In this document: positions 55,488-62,767 of the stretch, piece after piece
Layout: the number at the start of each line of letters is the position of its first letter
Numbering within the stretch: the first letter of the stretch is position 1
Source of the DNA: Bacteroidota bacterium
Lineage (GTDB): Bacteria; Bacteroidota; Bacteroidia; UKL13-3
Direction of reading: 5' to 3'
DNA: 64,000 nt
NCBI GenBank assembly: GCA_027487835.1
Contig: JAIYCU010000037.1
Coordinates: 1 to 64,000 of the forward strand
The notes under the pieces: generated by a model
What the model saw: the letters and a program-made list of their open reading frames with translations, nothing else
What the model was told of the DNA's origin: nothing
Database searches by the model: none
Program-made: the position numbers and the translations under genes

Positions 55488-57881
55488 ATGTTAAAACCTA
55501 TTTTACAAAAGAATCTATTAGCAGCCTTGTTAACACTTCTAACTATGATGTTTGCTGTAGTATTAAGTGCACAAACCCCAGTGGCCACACAAACTGTGCG
55601 AGGAAGAATCCTTGACCAAGAAAGTAAGCAACCCTTAATTGGGGCAACCGTTACCATAAATGGTGAGGTAAACAAAGGGAGCGTAACTGATGTCGATGGT
55701 AATTTTAAAATTGAAAAAGTGCCTGTTGGTCGCCGCACCCTAAAAATTACCTATATCGGCTACGAACCTCTAACTATTCCAGATGTTATTGTAACCGCAG
55801 GTAAAGAAGTTGTGTTGAACCTAAGCATGTCGGAGTCGGTAAATAAAATGTCTGAAGTTACCATCACCTATGACCGCAAGAAAGACCGTACTGTAACCAA
55901 TAATGAAATGGCTGTGGTTAGTTCCCGCTCCTTTAACCCAGATGATACCAAGAAATTCGCCGGCGCATTAGGCGACCCTAGCAGGATGGCTGCAAATTTT
56001 GCAGGGGTAATCTCTGGTAATGATAGTAGAAATGATATTGTAGTAAGAGGAAACTCACCAAGCGCCATGCTTTGGCAAATGGAAGGTGTTAATATTCCAA
56101 ACCCAAATCATTTTGGTTCAAACTTTAACACCGGTGGTCCTGTGAGTATGCTAAACGCTAATAACATTGCAAAAAGTGATTTCTTTACGTCTGCCTTTCC
56201 TGCACAATATGGAAATGCAAATGGTGGGGTGTTCGACTTAAGTCTTAGAGAAGGGAATAATGAGAAAAGGGAGTTTATCACGCAAGTGGGTTTTAATGGG
56301 TTTGAACTTGGAGCCGAAGGTCCCTTTAGTAAAAATAGCAAAGCCTCTTATGTATTTAATTACCGCTATTCTACTTTGGCATTGATGCAAGATGCAGGTA
56401 TCAATGTGGGTACTGGCGCAGCAACGCCACTCTATCAAGATATGAATTTTAAAATTACAGTTCCTACTAAAAATAAAGGCAAATTTAGTGTTTGGGGAAT
56501 GGGTGGAATTAGCTCCATCGACCTCCTCGGTCGTGATGTAGACACCACAGAAATCAACTTTTATGGAGCAAGAGATGAAAATACTTTACCACGCTATAGG
56601 GCTGGGGTAGTGGCCGCTTCTTATGAAAAAAGTTTGAACCAAAAAACCTGGGCAAAGCTTACCCTTGCAGCAGGTGGCAATTCCAATTATTATACGGTGG
56701 ATAGCATAGATTACATTGCTGATGCCAACTATAGAAGAGGGGAAGGAAACTTTTCTGATGTTAAATATTCTGCCATCTTAAATATTACCCATAAAGTAAA
56801 TGCAAAAAATGCCATTCATTTAGGTGCAAACCACGATGTATCTTATTTCAATTATTTTAATAAAGACGTTTATAATTTTGGAACCATTGACACAGTTAGG
56901 GTCAAACAAAACGGGTATATAAATTTATCACAAGCCTATGTGCAATGGAAACATAGATTTACGGCCCGTTTAAGTGCCAATGCAGGTTTGCATTTTCAAT
57001 ATTTTGACGTGAATAAGCAGTTTGTGGCTGAACCAAGAGCGGGTATTAGGTATGCCATTAACGAGAAACAAAGTATCAATGCTGGCTATGGTCTCCATCA
57101 CCAAAACATGCCCACCTATAATATTTTTGTTAGAAATGCTTTGGGTCAGGAAACCAATAAAGATGTTAAATTCACACAAAGCAATCACTTTGTTTTGGGG
57201 TACGAAAATACCTTTTCACCAATGTGGAAATTAAAAACCGAAGTGTACTATCAGCTATTAAGCAAAGTACCAGTAAGTAGCTATTCTTCTTCCTTTTCTA
57301 TGCTAAACGTGGGCGCAGCCTTTGTACCAAGCGACGAAAATAATTTGGTGAACAGTGGCTCAGGAACCAACTACGGTTTAGAGTTAACCTTAGAAAGGTT
57401 TTTTAACAAAGGATTTTATATGTTGCTCACAGGTTCATTGTTCGAAAGCAAATACAAAGGAAGCGATGGCATCGAACGAAATACAGCTTTTAACACTGGC
57501 TATGCTGCCAATTTATTAGCAGGAAAAGAAATCGCTATTGGGAAAAAAGGAAATGTGGTTTATGGCAACTTTAAAGCCAGTAGAATTGGTGGAAGGTATT
57601 TTACACCTCTCAATTTAGAGGCTTCAAAAGAAGCTGCCCGTCCAGTATTTGATTATAGCAAACCCTTCTCAGAGAAGCAATCCGACTATTTTAGAATCGA
57701 CCTAAAAATTGGATGGAGGAGAGACTTTAAGAAAAGCTCTATGGAGTTTGCTGTGGATTTACAGAATGTAACCAATCATCAAAATATCTTTTCGCAAGGT
57801 TATAACAAATACACAAATACAATCTCCTACGAATACCAAACAGGCTTTTTCCCAGTACCTATGTTTAGGTATACTTTTTAA
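55488..57881 (+). CDS. TonB-dependent receptor
   Basis: 797 residues. A signal peptide (about 1-29, ending VLSAQ) is followed by a CarboxypepD_reg-like domain (VRGRILDQESKQPLIGATV, to about 125). The plug contains DIVVRGNSPSAMLWQMEGV, and a beta-barrel runs to a C-terminal FRYTF. It should import a ligand across the outer membrane with TonB energy. The substrate is not indicated, and no SusD gene is adjacent. A strong terminator follows. Confidence 0.9.
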   Translation: MLKPILQKNLLAALLTLLTMMFAVVLSAQTPVATQTVRGRILDQESKQPLIGATVTINGEVNKGSVTDVDGNFKIEKVPVGRRTLKITYIGYEPLTIPDVIVTAGKEVVLNLSMSESVNKMSEVTITYDRKKDRTVTNNEMAVVSSRSFNPDDTKKFAGALGDPSRMAANFAGVISGNDSRNDIVVRGNSPSAMLWQMEGVNIPNPNHFGSNFNTGGPVSMLNANNIAKSDFFTSAFPAQYGNANGGVFDLSLREGNNEKREFITQVGFNGFELGAEGPFSKNSKASYVFNYRYSTLALMQDAGINVGTGAATPLYQDMNFKITVPTKNKGKFSVWGMGGISSIDLLGRDVDTTEINFYGARDENTLPRYRAGVVAASYEKSLNQKTWAKLTLAAGGNSNYYTVDSIDYIADANYRRGEGNFSDVKYSAILNITHKVNAKNAIHLGANHDVSYFNYFNKDVYNFGTIDTVRVKQNGYINLSQAYVQWKHRFTARLSANAGLHFQYFDVNKQFVAEPRAGIRYAINEKQSINAGYGLHHQNMPTYNIFVRNALGQETNKDVKFTQSNHFVLGYENTFSPMWKLKTEVYYQLLSKVPVSSYSSSFSMLNVGAAFVPSDENNLVNSGSGTNYGLELTLERFFNKGFYMLLTGSLFESKYKGSDGIERNTAFNTGYAANLLAGKEIAIGKKGNVVYGNFKASRIGGRYFTPLNLEASKEAARPVFDYSKPFSEKQSDYFRIDLKIGWRRDFKKSSMEFAVDLQNVTNHQNIFSQGYNKYTNTISYEYQTGFFPVPMFRYTF

Positions 57882-57903
57882 CTGTATTTTATCTATCTAA
57901 AAG

Positions 57904-57938
57904 CTGCCTCAACAATAACCTTGAGGCAGTTTTTTTTG
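57904..57938 (+). terminator. Intrinsic terminator after the TonB receptor
   Basis: CTGCCTCAA (57904-57912) and TTGAGGCAG (57921-57929) form a perfect 9-bp stem with an 8-nt loop, followed by nine T residues (57930-57938). It lies 22 bp after the receptor stop, in the gap before the convergent gene at 57957. Confidence 0.9.
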
Positions 57939-57956
57939 GTAATGTGATTTAAGAAA

Positions 57957-58661
57957 TTATCTGCAAACTGATGGACAACTGTTTTCCACCCAAGGTTTAA
58001 TTACAAAGCCAATGCTTGGCAAAAAGTGATAATCGATGCTATGGAGATTTATACCGCCAGACGACTTCCCATCTAAATGGTCGTTGACAGTTATGCCATT
58101 GCTCAATTCAAACAAAATTGAAATGTTTTGATTAAGCCTAACCAAGCTTCCTAAACTTATTACAAACATTGGTTCTATGGCCATGTTTTCTGTGCTAAAC
58201 TTTTGACGATTCGTATTTTCTGCGGTTCTATAATTCCCGCTGATAAACCTTATACCAGCACCAAGTCCATAATAGGGATTGAACGTTTTGGCCAGTTTAG
58301 CATTAAATTGATTACACTGCATAGTTATTAGTAACATCCTAAAACCCCTGTTAAGCGCATTGCTATCTATTTGTTTATAACCCCAAATCCCATGGGTATA
58401 ATTAACTCTAACCATAGAATTTTGGCGAAGTTCGTATCCTATCCCTACACCACTTTGTAAAAAAGGCTTTTTAAATTGGGTTAAGGTGTGACCCCAGTCG
58501 CCTATATAATCGCTTTTACCTCCATGTAGCCTAAATGCAATTTTATGCTGGGGCTTTTGAGCGGCGCAAGTAAATAACTTATTATTAAAAGTGGGTAGTA
58601 TAAATGGGGCTAAAGTGAACAGTAAAGATCTTGAAATCCTTTTAAAAAAGGGTTTACGCAT
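57957..58661 (-). CDS. Small outer-membrane beta-barrel protein, unrecognised
   Basis: 234 residues. A hydrophobic N-terminal signal region (SLLFTLAPFILPTF) is followed by alternating strands with aromatic girdle residues (for example VGIGYELRQNSMVRVNYTHG and GLGAGIRFISGNYR). This pattern fits an eight-stranded outer-membrane barrel of the OmpA/porin-like type. No named family is recognised. It is monocistronic, on the minus strand, and faces the TonB receptor gene tail-on across a terminator. Confidence 0.6.
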   Translation of the reverse strand: MRKPFFKRISRSLLFTLAPFILPTFNNKLFTCAAQKPQHKIAFRLHGGKSDYIGDWGHTLTQFKKPFLQSGVGIGYELRQNSMVRVNYTHGIWGYKQIDSNALNRGFRMLLITMQCNQFNAKLAKTFNPYYGLGAGIRFISGNYRTAENTNRQKFSTENMAIEPMFVISLGSLVRLNQNISILFELSNGITVNDHLDGKSSGGINLHSIDYHFLPSIGFVIKPWVENSCPSVCR

Positions 58662-58723
58662 AAATACTTAATCAATAAATTTATATAAGAAAATGAAGCC
58701 TGAAAAGGCAAAATGAATGGCAT

Positions 58724-58772
58724 GGGTGAAATAGAATTATTTCACCCGAATTTCAATCTACCCTTTGAAATT
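58724..58772. other. Pair of adjacent perfect hairpins in a minus-strand gap
   Basis: GGGTGAAATA (58724-58733) and TATTTCACCC (58738-58747) form a 10-bp stem with a 4-nt loop. Next to it AATTTCAA (58749-58756) and TTGAAATT (58765-58772) form an 8-bp stem. They lie between the barrel gene and the 86-residue gene, both minus. No T-tract follows on that strand. The rest of the 228-bp gap shows nothing. Confidence 0.5.
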
Positions 58773-58889
58773 GCCATTTACATTTTGATTCTGAAGTGTT
58801 CCTAAAATGCAGGTTTGATAGGTTGGTTGATGCCTTTTAAAAACAGCTGGTTAACGGCTATGAAGTTAACACAGTTTTACCCTACAAAA

Positions 58890-59150
58890 TCAGTGGTTGT
58901 AGTTAGGTGAATAGTCACTTTTATTAATTAATTGCAATGTTTCTCTTGCTGATTTACCTTCATTTTTAGTTGGGTTTTTTGCAGACAATGCAAAAATTAA
59001 ATTGATAAATAAGGAAACCACCAACAAGCATAATAAACATAAGGAAATGAAATTATACCTGTCAATTGGCCAAAGATTATGATAAGTAAGTAATGCGCTG
59101 AATTGGAGTATAAATACAACAAACTGCTTAAATGAGAAAATTAGTTTCAT
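58890..59150 (-). CDS. Small two-helix membrane protein, paralogue A
   Basis: 86 residues. It starts MKLIFSFKQFVVFILQFSAL. Two membrane helices (about 8-22 and 32-55) and a polar, basic C-terminal tail follow. It is related to the next upstream gene (59202-59393): both begin MKLxFSxxQ, have helix-turn-helix spacing of the same length, and end with LIFALSAKN or IMLAFANTK. I do not recognise a family. The 51-bp gap between them suggests a common transcript. Confidence 0.6.
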   Translation of the reverse strand: MKLIFSFKQFVVFILQFSALLTYHNLWPIDRYNFISLCLLCLLVVSLFINLIFALSAKNPTKNEGKSARETLQLINKSDYSPNYNH

Positions 59151-59201
59151 GTTTTGTTTAATTATTAGTTAGTTTTTTTATTTCTTTTTATCTTTTTTTA
59201 T

Positions 59202-59393
59202 TTACCAAATTTTATCCTTTGTGTTGGCAAAGGCGAGCATTATATTAATGATGATTGCTATGCTAAAAATTGTTAAAAGGATAAGTCTCGTAAATAAGTA
59301 ACCTCCTAAACTTTCAGCGGTAACCAGCCAACCTATCATGATAGATTGAATGATTAGTATCAGCAGTTGAATAATTGAAAAATATAATTTCAT
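59202..59393 (-). CDS. Small two-helix membrane protein, paralogue B
   Basis: 63 residues from ATG 59393 (the frame can be read upstream to 59438, but MKLYFSIIQ matches the start of paralogue A). Two membrane helices (about 3-21 and 31-53) and a short tail. It lacks paralogue A's 25-residue C-terminal extension. It is divergent from the LytTR-like gene at 59609 across an intergenic region rich in dyads. Function unknown. Confidence 0.6.
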   Translation of the reverse strand: MKLYFSIIQLLILIIQSIMIGWLVTAESLGGYLFTRLILLTIFSIAIIINIMLAFANTKDKIW

Positions 59394-59471
59394 ATAGCTT
59401 TTGTTCAATGCAAGATTAAAACAGTCAGCTTTTCCCATTCATAAACATTATTTCAATTGTCTATAGATTTA

Positions 59472-59488
59472 TTACATGCATCATGTAA
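59472..59488. promoter_or_regulatory. Dyad in the divergent intergenic region
   Basis: TTACATG (59472-59478) and CATGTAA (59482-59488) form a perfect 7-bp inverted repeat around three bases. It lies between the divergent small membrane gene and the LytTR-like gene, which suits an operator. Which protein would bind is unknown. Confidence 0.35.
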
Positions 59489-59523
59489 ATAGATTTTAAT
59501 AAGTTGAAGAAGTTTGAATATGG

Positions 59524-59541
59524 AATAGAATTAATTCTATT
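59524..59541. promoter_or_regulatory. 18-bp perfect palindrome upstream of LytTR-like gene 1
   Basis: AATAGAATTAATTCTATT is its own reverse complement. Its right half carries the first copy of the ATTCTAT direct repeat that precedes the gene, and its left half puts the same word on the minus strand facing the small membrane genes. Confidence 0.5.
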
Positions 59542-59562
59542 GCTTATTACTGACCATTCTAT
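59534..59562 (+). promoter_or_regulatory. 22-bp-phased direct repeat upstream of LytTR-like gene 1
   Basis: ATTCTAT occurs at 59534-59540 and 59556-59562, exactly 22 bp apart, and TTTACTT begins one base after the second copy. The ATG lies 46 nt further on. The same arrangement precedes the paralogue at 60455. LytTR regulators typically bind two direct repeats on one helix face with about this period, so an autoregulatory site is plausible. Confidence 0.55.
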
Positions 59563-59608
59563 GTTTACTTGAACCAAGGATTACTTAATTGCCACCACTA
59601 TTTCTTGT

Positions 59609-60181
59609 ATGAATCAACAATTACTAAATCCTGCTTTTTTTAATGCAGACATGCTGCTAAATTTCAACCTTAGCTATGGGCTTAAGTTTTATGGAATGTC
59701 AGCGCGTATAAATGAATGCCGCCCTTATAAATTATATAAAAAAAAGGCGGCCGATTTATATTACATAAAATCATCACATCAGTTTTTTAATTTAACAGAC
59801 GATGGCATCCTGTATAAAAGGGATGATTTGATTTGCATATTTATACGCAATCAAACAAGTTTAATTTTGCTGCTTCAAAAGGATGTCGTTATTTATCATC
59901 TCTTAACTGCCGAAGAGGTATTTGACTTTCTGCGAACCTTTGAAATTTGTTGGGTAATGGCTGATGAAAATACACTCATACAGCCAAAGGCTATTAAACA
60001 TATTGAAGTGGATTCAAATTTTTGTTTTGAAGTATGTTTAACAAATAATTTAAAGCTTAAGTTTCTTAACCTCTGTGTGCCCTCAAAGTATTTGGCCATG
60101 TTGCCAAAATATAGAATCCCAAAAGCTAATAATTGTGGTTTTACCCCTTCCGAAACCTATAAGTTCAATCGTATATTATGA
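59609..60181 (+). CDS. LytTR-like orphan protein 1 (diverged)
   Basis: 190 residues, no signal or membrane helix. Residues about 72-170 follow the LytTR pattern: a strand-rich start (DLICIFIRNQTSLILLL), a helix (AEEVFDFLRTFE), the WVMADENTLIQPKAIKHI segment where LytTR proteins have F-vRvHrSyLVN-x-x-I, and FEVCLTNNLKLKF near the end. The usual Arg and His are missing. It is full-length homologous to the gene at 60455. No kinase is adjacent. The stop overlaps the zinc-ribbon gene (ATGA). Confidence 0.45.
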   Translation: MNQQLLNPAFFNADMLLNFNLSYGLKFYGMSARINECRPYKLYKKKAADLYYIKSSHQFFNLTDDGILYKRDDLICIFIRNQTSLILLLQKDVVIYHLLTAEEVFDFLRTFEICWVMADENTLIQPKAIKHIEVDSNFCFEVCLTNNLKLKFLNLCVPSKYLAMLPKYRIPKANNCGFTPSETYKFNRIL

Positions 60182-60342
60182 TTTTCCAAAAACATGCACC
60201 TAGAATTTGCCCTGAATGCCAGAATTGGGATTTAGAAAATTGTGCCCTTCCTTGGCCCTATAAATGGCTTTCAAATTGGTTCAATCTAAAAGCAAAAAAA
60301 TGTAGAAAGTGCTTTGTCGTTTACGTTTACGCGCCAAATTGA
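60178..60342 (+). CDS. 54-residue zinc-ribbon-like small protein
   Basis: 54 residues, opening 4 bp inside the end of LytTR-like gene 1 (ATGA). CPEC at 11-14 and CRKC at 42-45 form two CxxC pairs separated by 27 residues rich in Trp (three, including WPYKW), a treble-clef or ribbon zinc site. A further Cys lies at 22. Such proteins commonly bind nucleic acid or partner proteins. The overlap and the composition argue that it is a real gene, but the family is unknown. Confidence 0.6.
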   Translation: MIFQKHAPRICPECQNWDLENCALPWPYKWLSNWFNLKAKKCRKCFVVYVYAPN

Positions 60343-60378
60343 ATGATAATTTTGATTCATTTATTTGCACTCGAAATT

Positions 60379-60407
60379 ATTCTATAATACTCGGCCAGTA
60401 ATTCTAT
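60379..60407 (+). promoter_or_regulatory. 22-bp-phased direct repeat upstream of LytTR-like gene 2
   Basis: ATTCTATAAT is repeated at 60379-60388 and 60401-60410, again 22 bp start to start (core ATTCTAT at 60379-60385 and 60401-60407). TTTACTT starts two bases after the second core. The ATG at 60455 is 47 nt past the second core. A -7-like TAATTTTG (60347-60354) lies upstream. Confidence 0.6.
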
Positions 60408-60454
60408 AATTTACTTTTTAAGAGAAGGCTAAATTGCCTGAAAATAGCTATACT

Positions 60455-61036
60455 ATGCACTTTAATTTTTTCACTATGGATTTAAATAGTGATACTTTAT
60501 TTTTTGATCGAAATTTGAGATTAGGCTTGAAGTATTTTCATAAAGAAATTTCACTTTCAGACCTTTCAAAAATTAAGTTTAGTAAAAAATTGGGGATAGA
60601 ATTATACTCTTATAATGTACAGCATGTTTTAAACATAATCAATGATCCCGAAGATTTGCTGCGCATGACAGAGCTCGTTTGTATTTTTTGTTTGAATGAA
60701 TGCTCCATCATTATTATGTTTTATCAAGGTTTTAAATCCTATCACTTTAATTGTTTGGCAGAATTGCAAAATTTTATTGCCATGTGTCAAATTAATTGGG
60801 TCTTAGGTGATCAAAATATATTTATCCATCCTTCTGCCATCGATTATATAAATAATACAGAAGAAACTTATCTCGAAGTGAGTTTTAAAAATGGCTTATT
60901 CCTTCATTTCGAAACCCTATTTTTAACAAAACAGTTTCAGTATCTCTGCTACTTACCTTGGCATGGCTGCACAATCATTAGCAGCTCCCCTCCCGAACTT
61001 TTGCAGTATAAATGCACCCCTTTGAGATTATTTTAG
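60455..61036 (+). CDS. LytTR-like orphan protein 2 (diverged paralogue)
   Basis: 193 residues from ATG 60455 (an in-frame TTG at 60434 and ATG 60476 are alternatives). It aligns along its length with the gene at 59609: NLRLGLKY with NLSYGLKF, ELVCIFCLNECSIIIM with DLICIFIRNQTSLILL, and NWVLGDQNIFIHPSAIDYI with CWVMADENTLIQPKAIKHI. It keeps a His in the HPSAI segment where LytTR proteins have one. Probably a DNA-binding relative. Its own upstream repeat pair suggests auto- or cross-regulation. Confidence 0.45.
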   Translation: MHFNFFTMDLNSDTLFFDRNLRLGLKYFHKEISLSDLSKIKFSKKLGIELYSYNVQHVLNIINDPEDLLRMTELVCIFCLNECSIIIMFYQGFKSYHFNCLAELQNFIAMCQINWVLGDQNIFIHPSAIDYINNTEETYLEVSFKNGLFLHFETLFLTKQFQYLCYLPWHGCTIISSSPPELLQYKCTPLRLF

Positions 61037-61103
61037 TTTTTTGAGAAGTAGTTTTTACCCTCACTTTTGTTTGCTGCAATGAATTAAAAGCTCCCAAGTA
61101 ATT

Positions 61104-61121
61104 TTTGTTTACTTAAACAAA
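61104..61121. promoter_or_regulatory. Dyad upstream of the secreted nuclease
   Basis: TTTGTTTA (61104-61111) and TAAACAAA (61114-61121) form a perfect 8-bp inverted repeat around CT. It lies about 50 bp upstream of the nuclease start and has the form of a dimer-binding operator. Confidence 0.4.
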
Positions 61122-61144
61122 CAAAATACATAGAAATAGCGCAA

Positions 61145-61172
61145 GGTGTTATATTAGTGGCTTTATAACACC
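61145..61172 (+). promoter_or_regulatory. Hairpin abutting the nuclease start codon
   Basis: GGTGTTATA (61145-61153) and TATAACACC (61164-61172) form a perfect 9-bp stem with a 10-nt loop, and the ATG at 61173 is the next base. In RNA it would occlude the ribosome-standby region and could limit translation. As DNA it could also be an operator. Confidence 0.5.
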
Positions 61173-61643
61173 ATGCAAAAACTCCTTTTTCTTTTTGTTC
61201 TCCTAGCCAATACCCTTTTACTCTCTGCCCAAACTTCGGGTAAAGTTACCAAGGTGGCAGACGGAGATACTTTTACCTTAATTGACAGTTACGGAAAAAT
61301 TTCTAAGATTAGGTTATACGGAATAGACAGCCCTGAACTCAACCAACCTTTTGGAAAGGATGCCAAGCGTTTCACCACAGGCCTAATTCTAAACCAAACT
61401 GTATTCATTGAAAAGATTTCTAAAGACCGAAATGGCCGTATAGTTGCGAAAGTTTACTACAGTAATAGGCAAAGCCTCAACGAAGAATTGCTTAGAAAAG
61501 GCATAGCATGGCATTTTACCAAATATGACAAAAGCAAATCTTATGCAACCCTAGAGAAACAAGCTAGATTAGCAAAACTTGGCTTGTGGGGCTTTGCAAA
61601 CCCTATTGCACCTTGGGATTGGCGCAAGCGAAAAAAATTATAA
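61173..61643 (+). CDS. Secreted thermonuclease-family nuclease
   Basis: 156 residues. A signal peptide (about 1-20, LLLSAQ) is followed by the SNase-like barrel: KVADGDTFTLID, IRLYGIDSPELNQPFG (with the conserved Arg and Asp), the Arg of DRNGRIVAKVY, and LLRKGIAWHFTKYDK. It should cut DNA or RNA outside the cytoplasm. Length is normal for single-domain members. It is preceded by a hairpin at the start codon and followed by the potassium-type sensor genes. Confidence 0.9.
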   Translation: MQKLLFLFVLLANTLLLSAQTSGKVTKVADGDTFTLIDSYGKISKIRLYGIDSPELNQPFGKDAKRFTTGLILNQTVFIEKISKDRNGRIVAKVYYSNRQSLNEELLRKGIAWHFTKYDKSKSYATLEKQARLAKLGLWGFANPIAPWDWRKRKKL

Positions 61644-61687
61644 AATCTTTATGTTTATCAAGCTAATTTGCTTCACAAAATTTAACT

Positions 61688-62767
61688 GTGAATTTATTAG
61701 CTACCAGACAATATTCGCTTAAATGGCAATTTTTTATTTGCCTCTGCTTTGTATTACTTACTGCTTTGATTTGTTTCTTTAGCTCGCCATTAATTGGCCA
61801 TACGGTTATTGCACTTATCATGCTGCTTTCAGTTTCTTTTCTGGCTATGCTGTTTGATATTCTTCCAGTGTTGTTCTCTGCTGTTTTAAGCGCACTTACT
61901 TGGAACTATTTCTTTATTCCTCCTCGCTTTACTTTCCACATAGATAAGGCGCAAGATGTATTAATGTTCTTACTTTATTTTGTAATTGCTTTGGTAAATG
62001 CTGTCTTGTCTTTCAAAATTAGAAAGGCTGAAAGTAAAGCCAGAGATAAAGAAGAAAAGGAGAAAACCATTAAACTATATAATACCTTGCTCAATACACT
62101 TTCTCATGAATTAAGAACCCCAATTGCCACCATAATTGGCGCCATAGATACACTACAAATTTCAACAAATAAGCTTTCACCCTTGCAACAATCCGAATTA
62201 TTAAATGAAATGGATAAGGCCAGTGTGCGCTTGAACCGCCAAGTAGAAAATTTATTAAATATGAGCAGACTAGAAAGTGGTTTTCTTAAAATAAAAAGAG
62301 ATTGGTGCGATGGCAATGAGTTAATATATGCAGTTATTCAGAAACAAGAGCAAGTTTTTCAGACTAGGTTTCGGTTTGAACCCAATGAAAAGCTCCCTTT
62401 GTTTAAATTAGACAGTGGATTAATTGAGCAAGTATTGCAGAATTTATTTCACAATGCCATACAATATACCCCACATGATGCGCCCATTGAGATTGTGATA
62501 AAAGCAGAAAATCTAAATTGTATTATTACAGTAAGAGATCATGGAAGTGGGTTTCCTACATCAGAACTTGAAAGTGTTTTTGAGAAATTTTATAGATTGC
62601 CACATAGCAAAGCAGGTGGCAGTGGACTTGGTTTGTCTATCGTTAAAGGATTTGTGGAGGCACATGAAGGGGAAGTATTATTAGAAAATAACCCCGATGG
62701 GGGCGCTATCTTTACCTTAATCATTCCCGCAGAAACATCATTTATAAGCAACTTAAAAAATGAATAA
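61688..62767 (+). CDS. KdpD-like sensor histidine kinase lacking the KdpD/USP domains
   Basis: 359 residues from GTG 61688. Four membrane helices (about 15-110) form the DUF4118 module with NYFFIPPRFTFHI, which in KdpD sits between the cytosolic sensor part and the kinase. The large N-terminal KdpD and Usp-like sensory domains (about 370 residues) are absent. The kinase core has His140 in LSHELRTPIATIIG, NLFHNAIQYTP, DHGSGFP and GGSGLGLSIVKGF. It overlaps the regulator by 8 bp and precedes kup. Confidence 0.9.
   Translation: MNLLATRQYSLKWQFFICLCFVLLTALICFFSSPLIGHTVIALIMLLSVSFLAMLFDILPVLFSAVLSALTWNYFFIPPRFTFHIDKAQDVLMFLLYFVIALVNAVLSFKIRKAESKARDKEEKEKTIKLYNTLLNTLSHELRTPIATIIGAIDTLQISTNKLSPLQQSELLNEMDKASVRLNRQVENLLNMSRLESGFLKIKRDWCDGNELIYAVIQKQEQVFQTRFRFEPNEKLPLFKLDSGLIEQVLQNLFHNAIQYTPHDAPIEIVIKAENLNCIITVRDHGSGFPTSELESVFEKFYRLPHSKAGGSGLGLSIVKGFVEAHEGEVLLENNPDGGAIFTLIIPAETSFISNLKNE

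Larger units (their letters stand above)
6935..62382. repeat. Dispersed 10-mer GGTTTGAACC (14 copies in the window)
   Basis: Exact copies on the plus strand start at 6935, 7801, 15192, 20849, 24608, 30434, 35400, 37488, 42197 and 62373. The reverse complement starts at 27555, 34845, 36809 and 44800. A fully palindromic variant, GGTTCGAACC, lies at 51299. In motif orientation the base before it is C in 12 of 14 (usually TTC), and the next bases are mostly AAA. All copies lie inside genes, encoding Gly-Leu-Asn, Val-Gln-Thr, Arg-Phe-Glu-Pro or Gly-Ser-Asn depending on frame. Confidence 0.85.
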
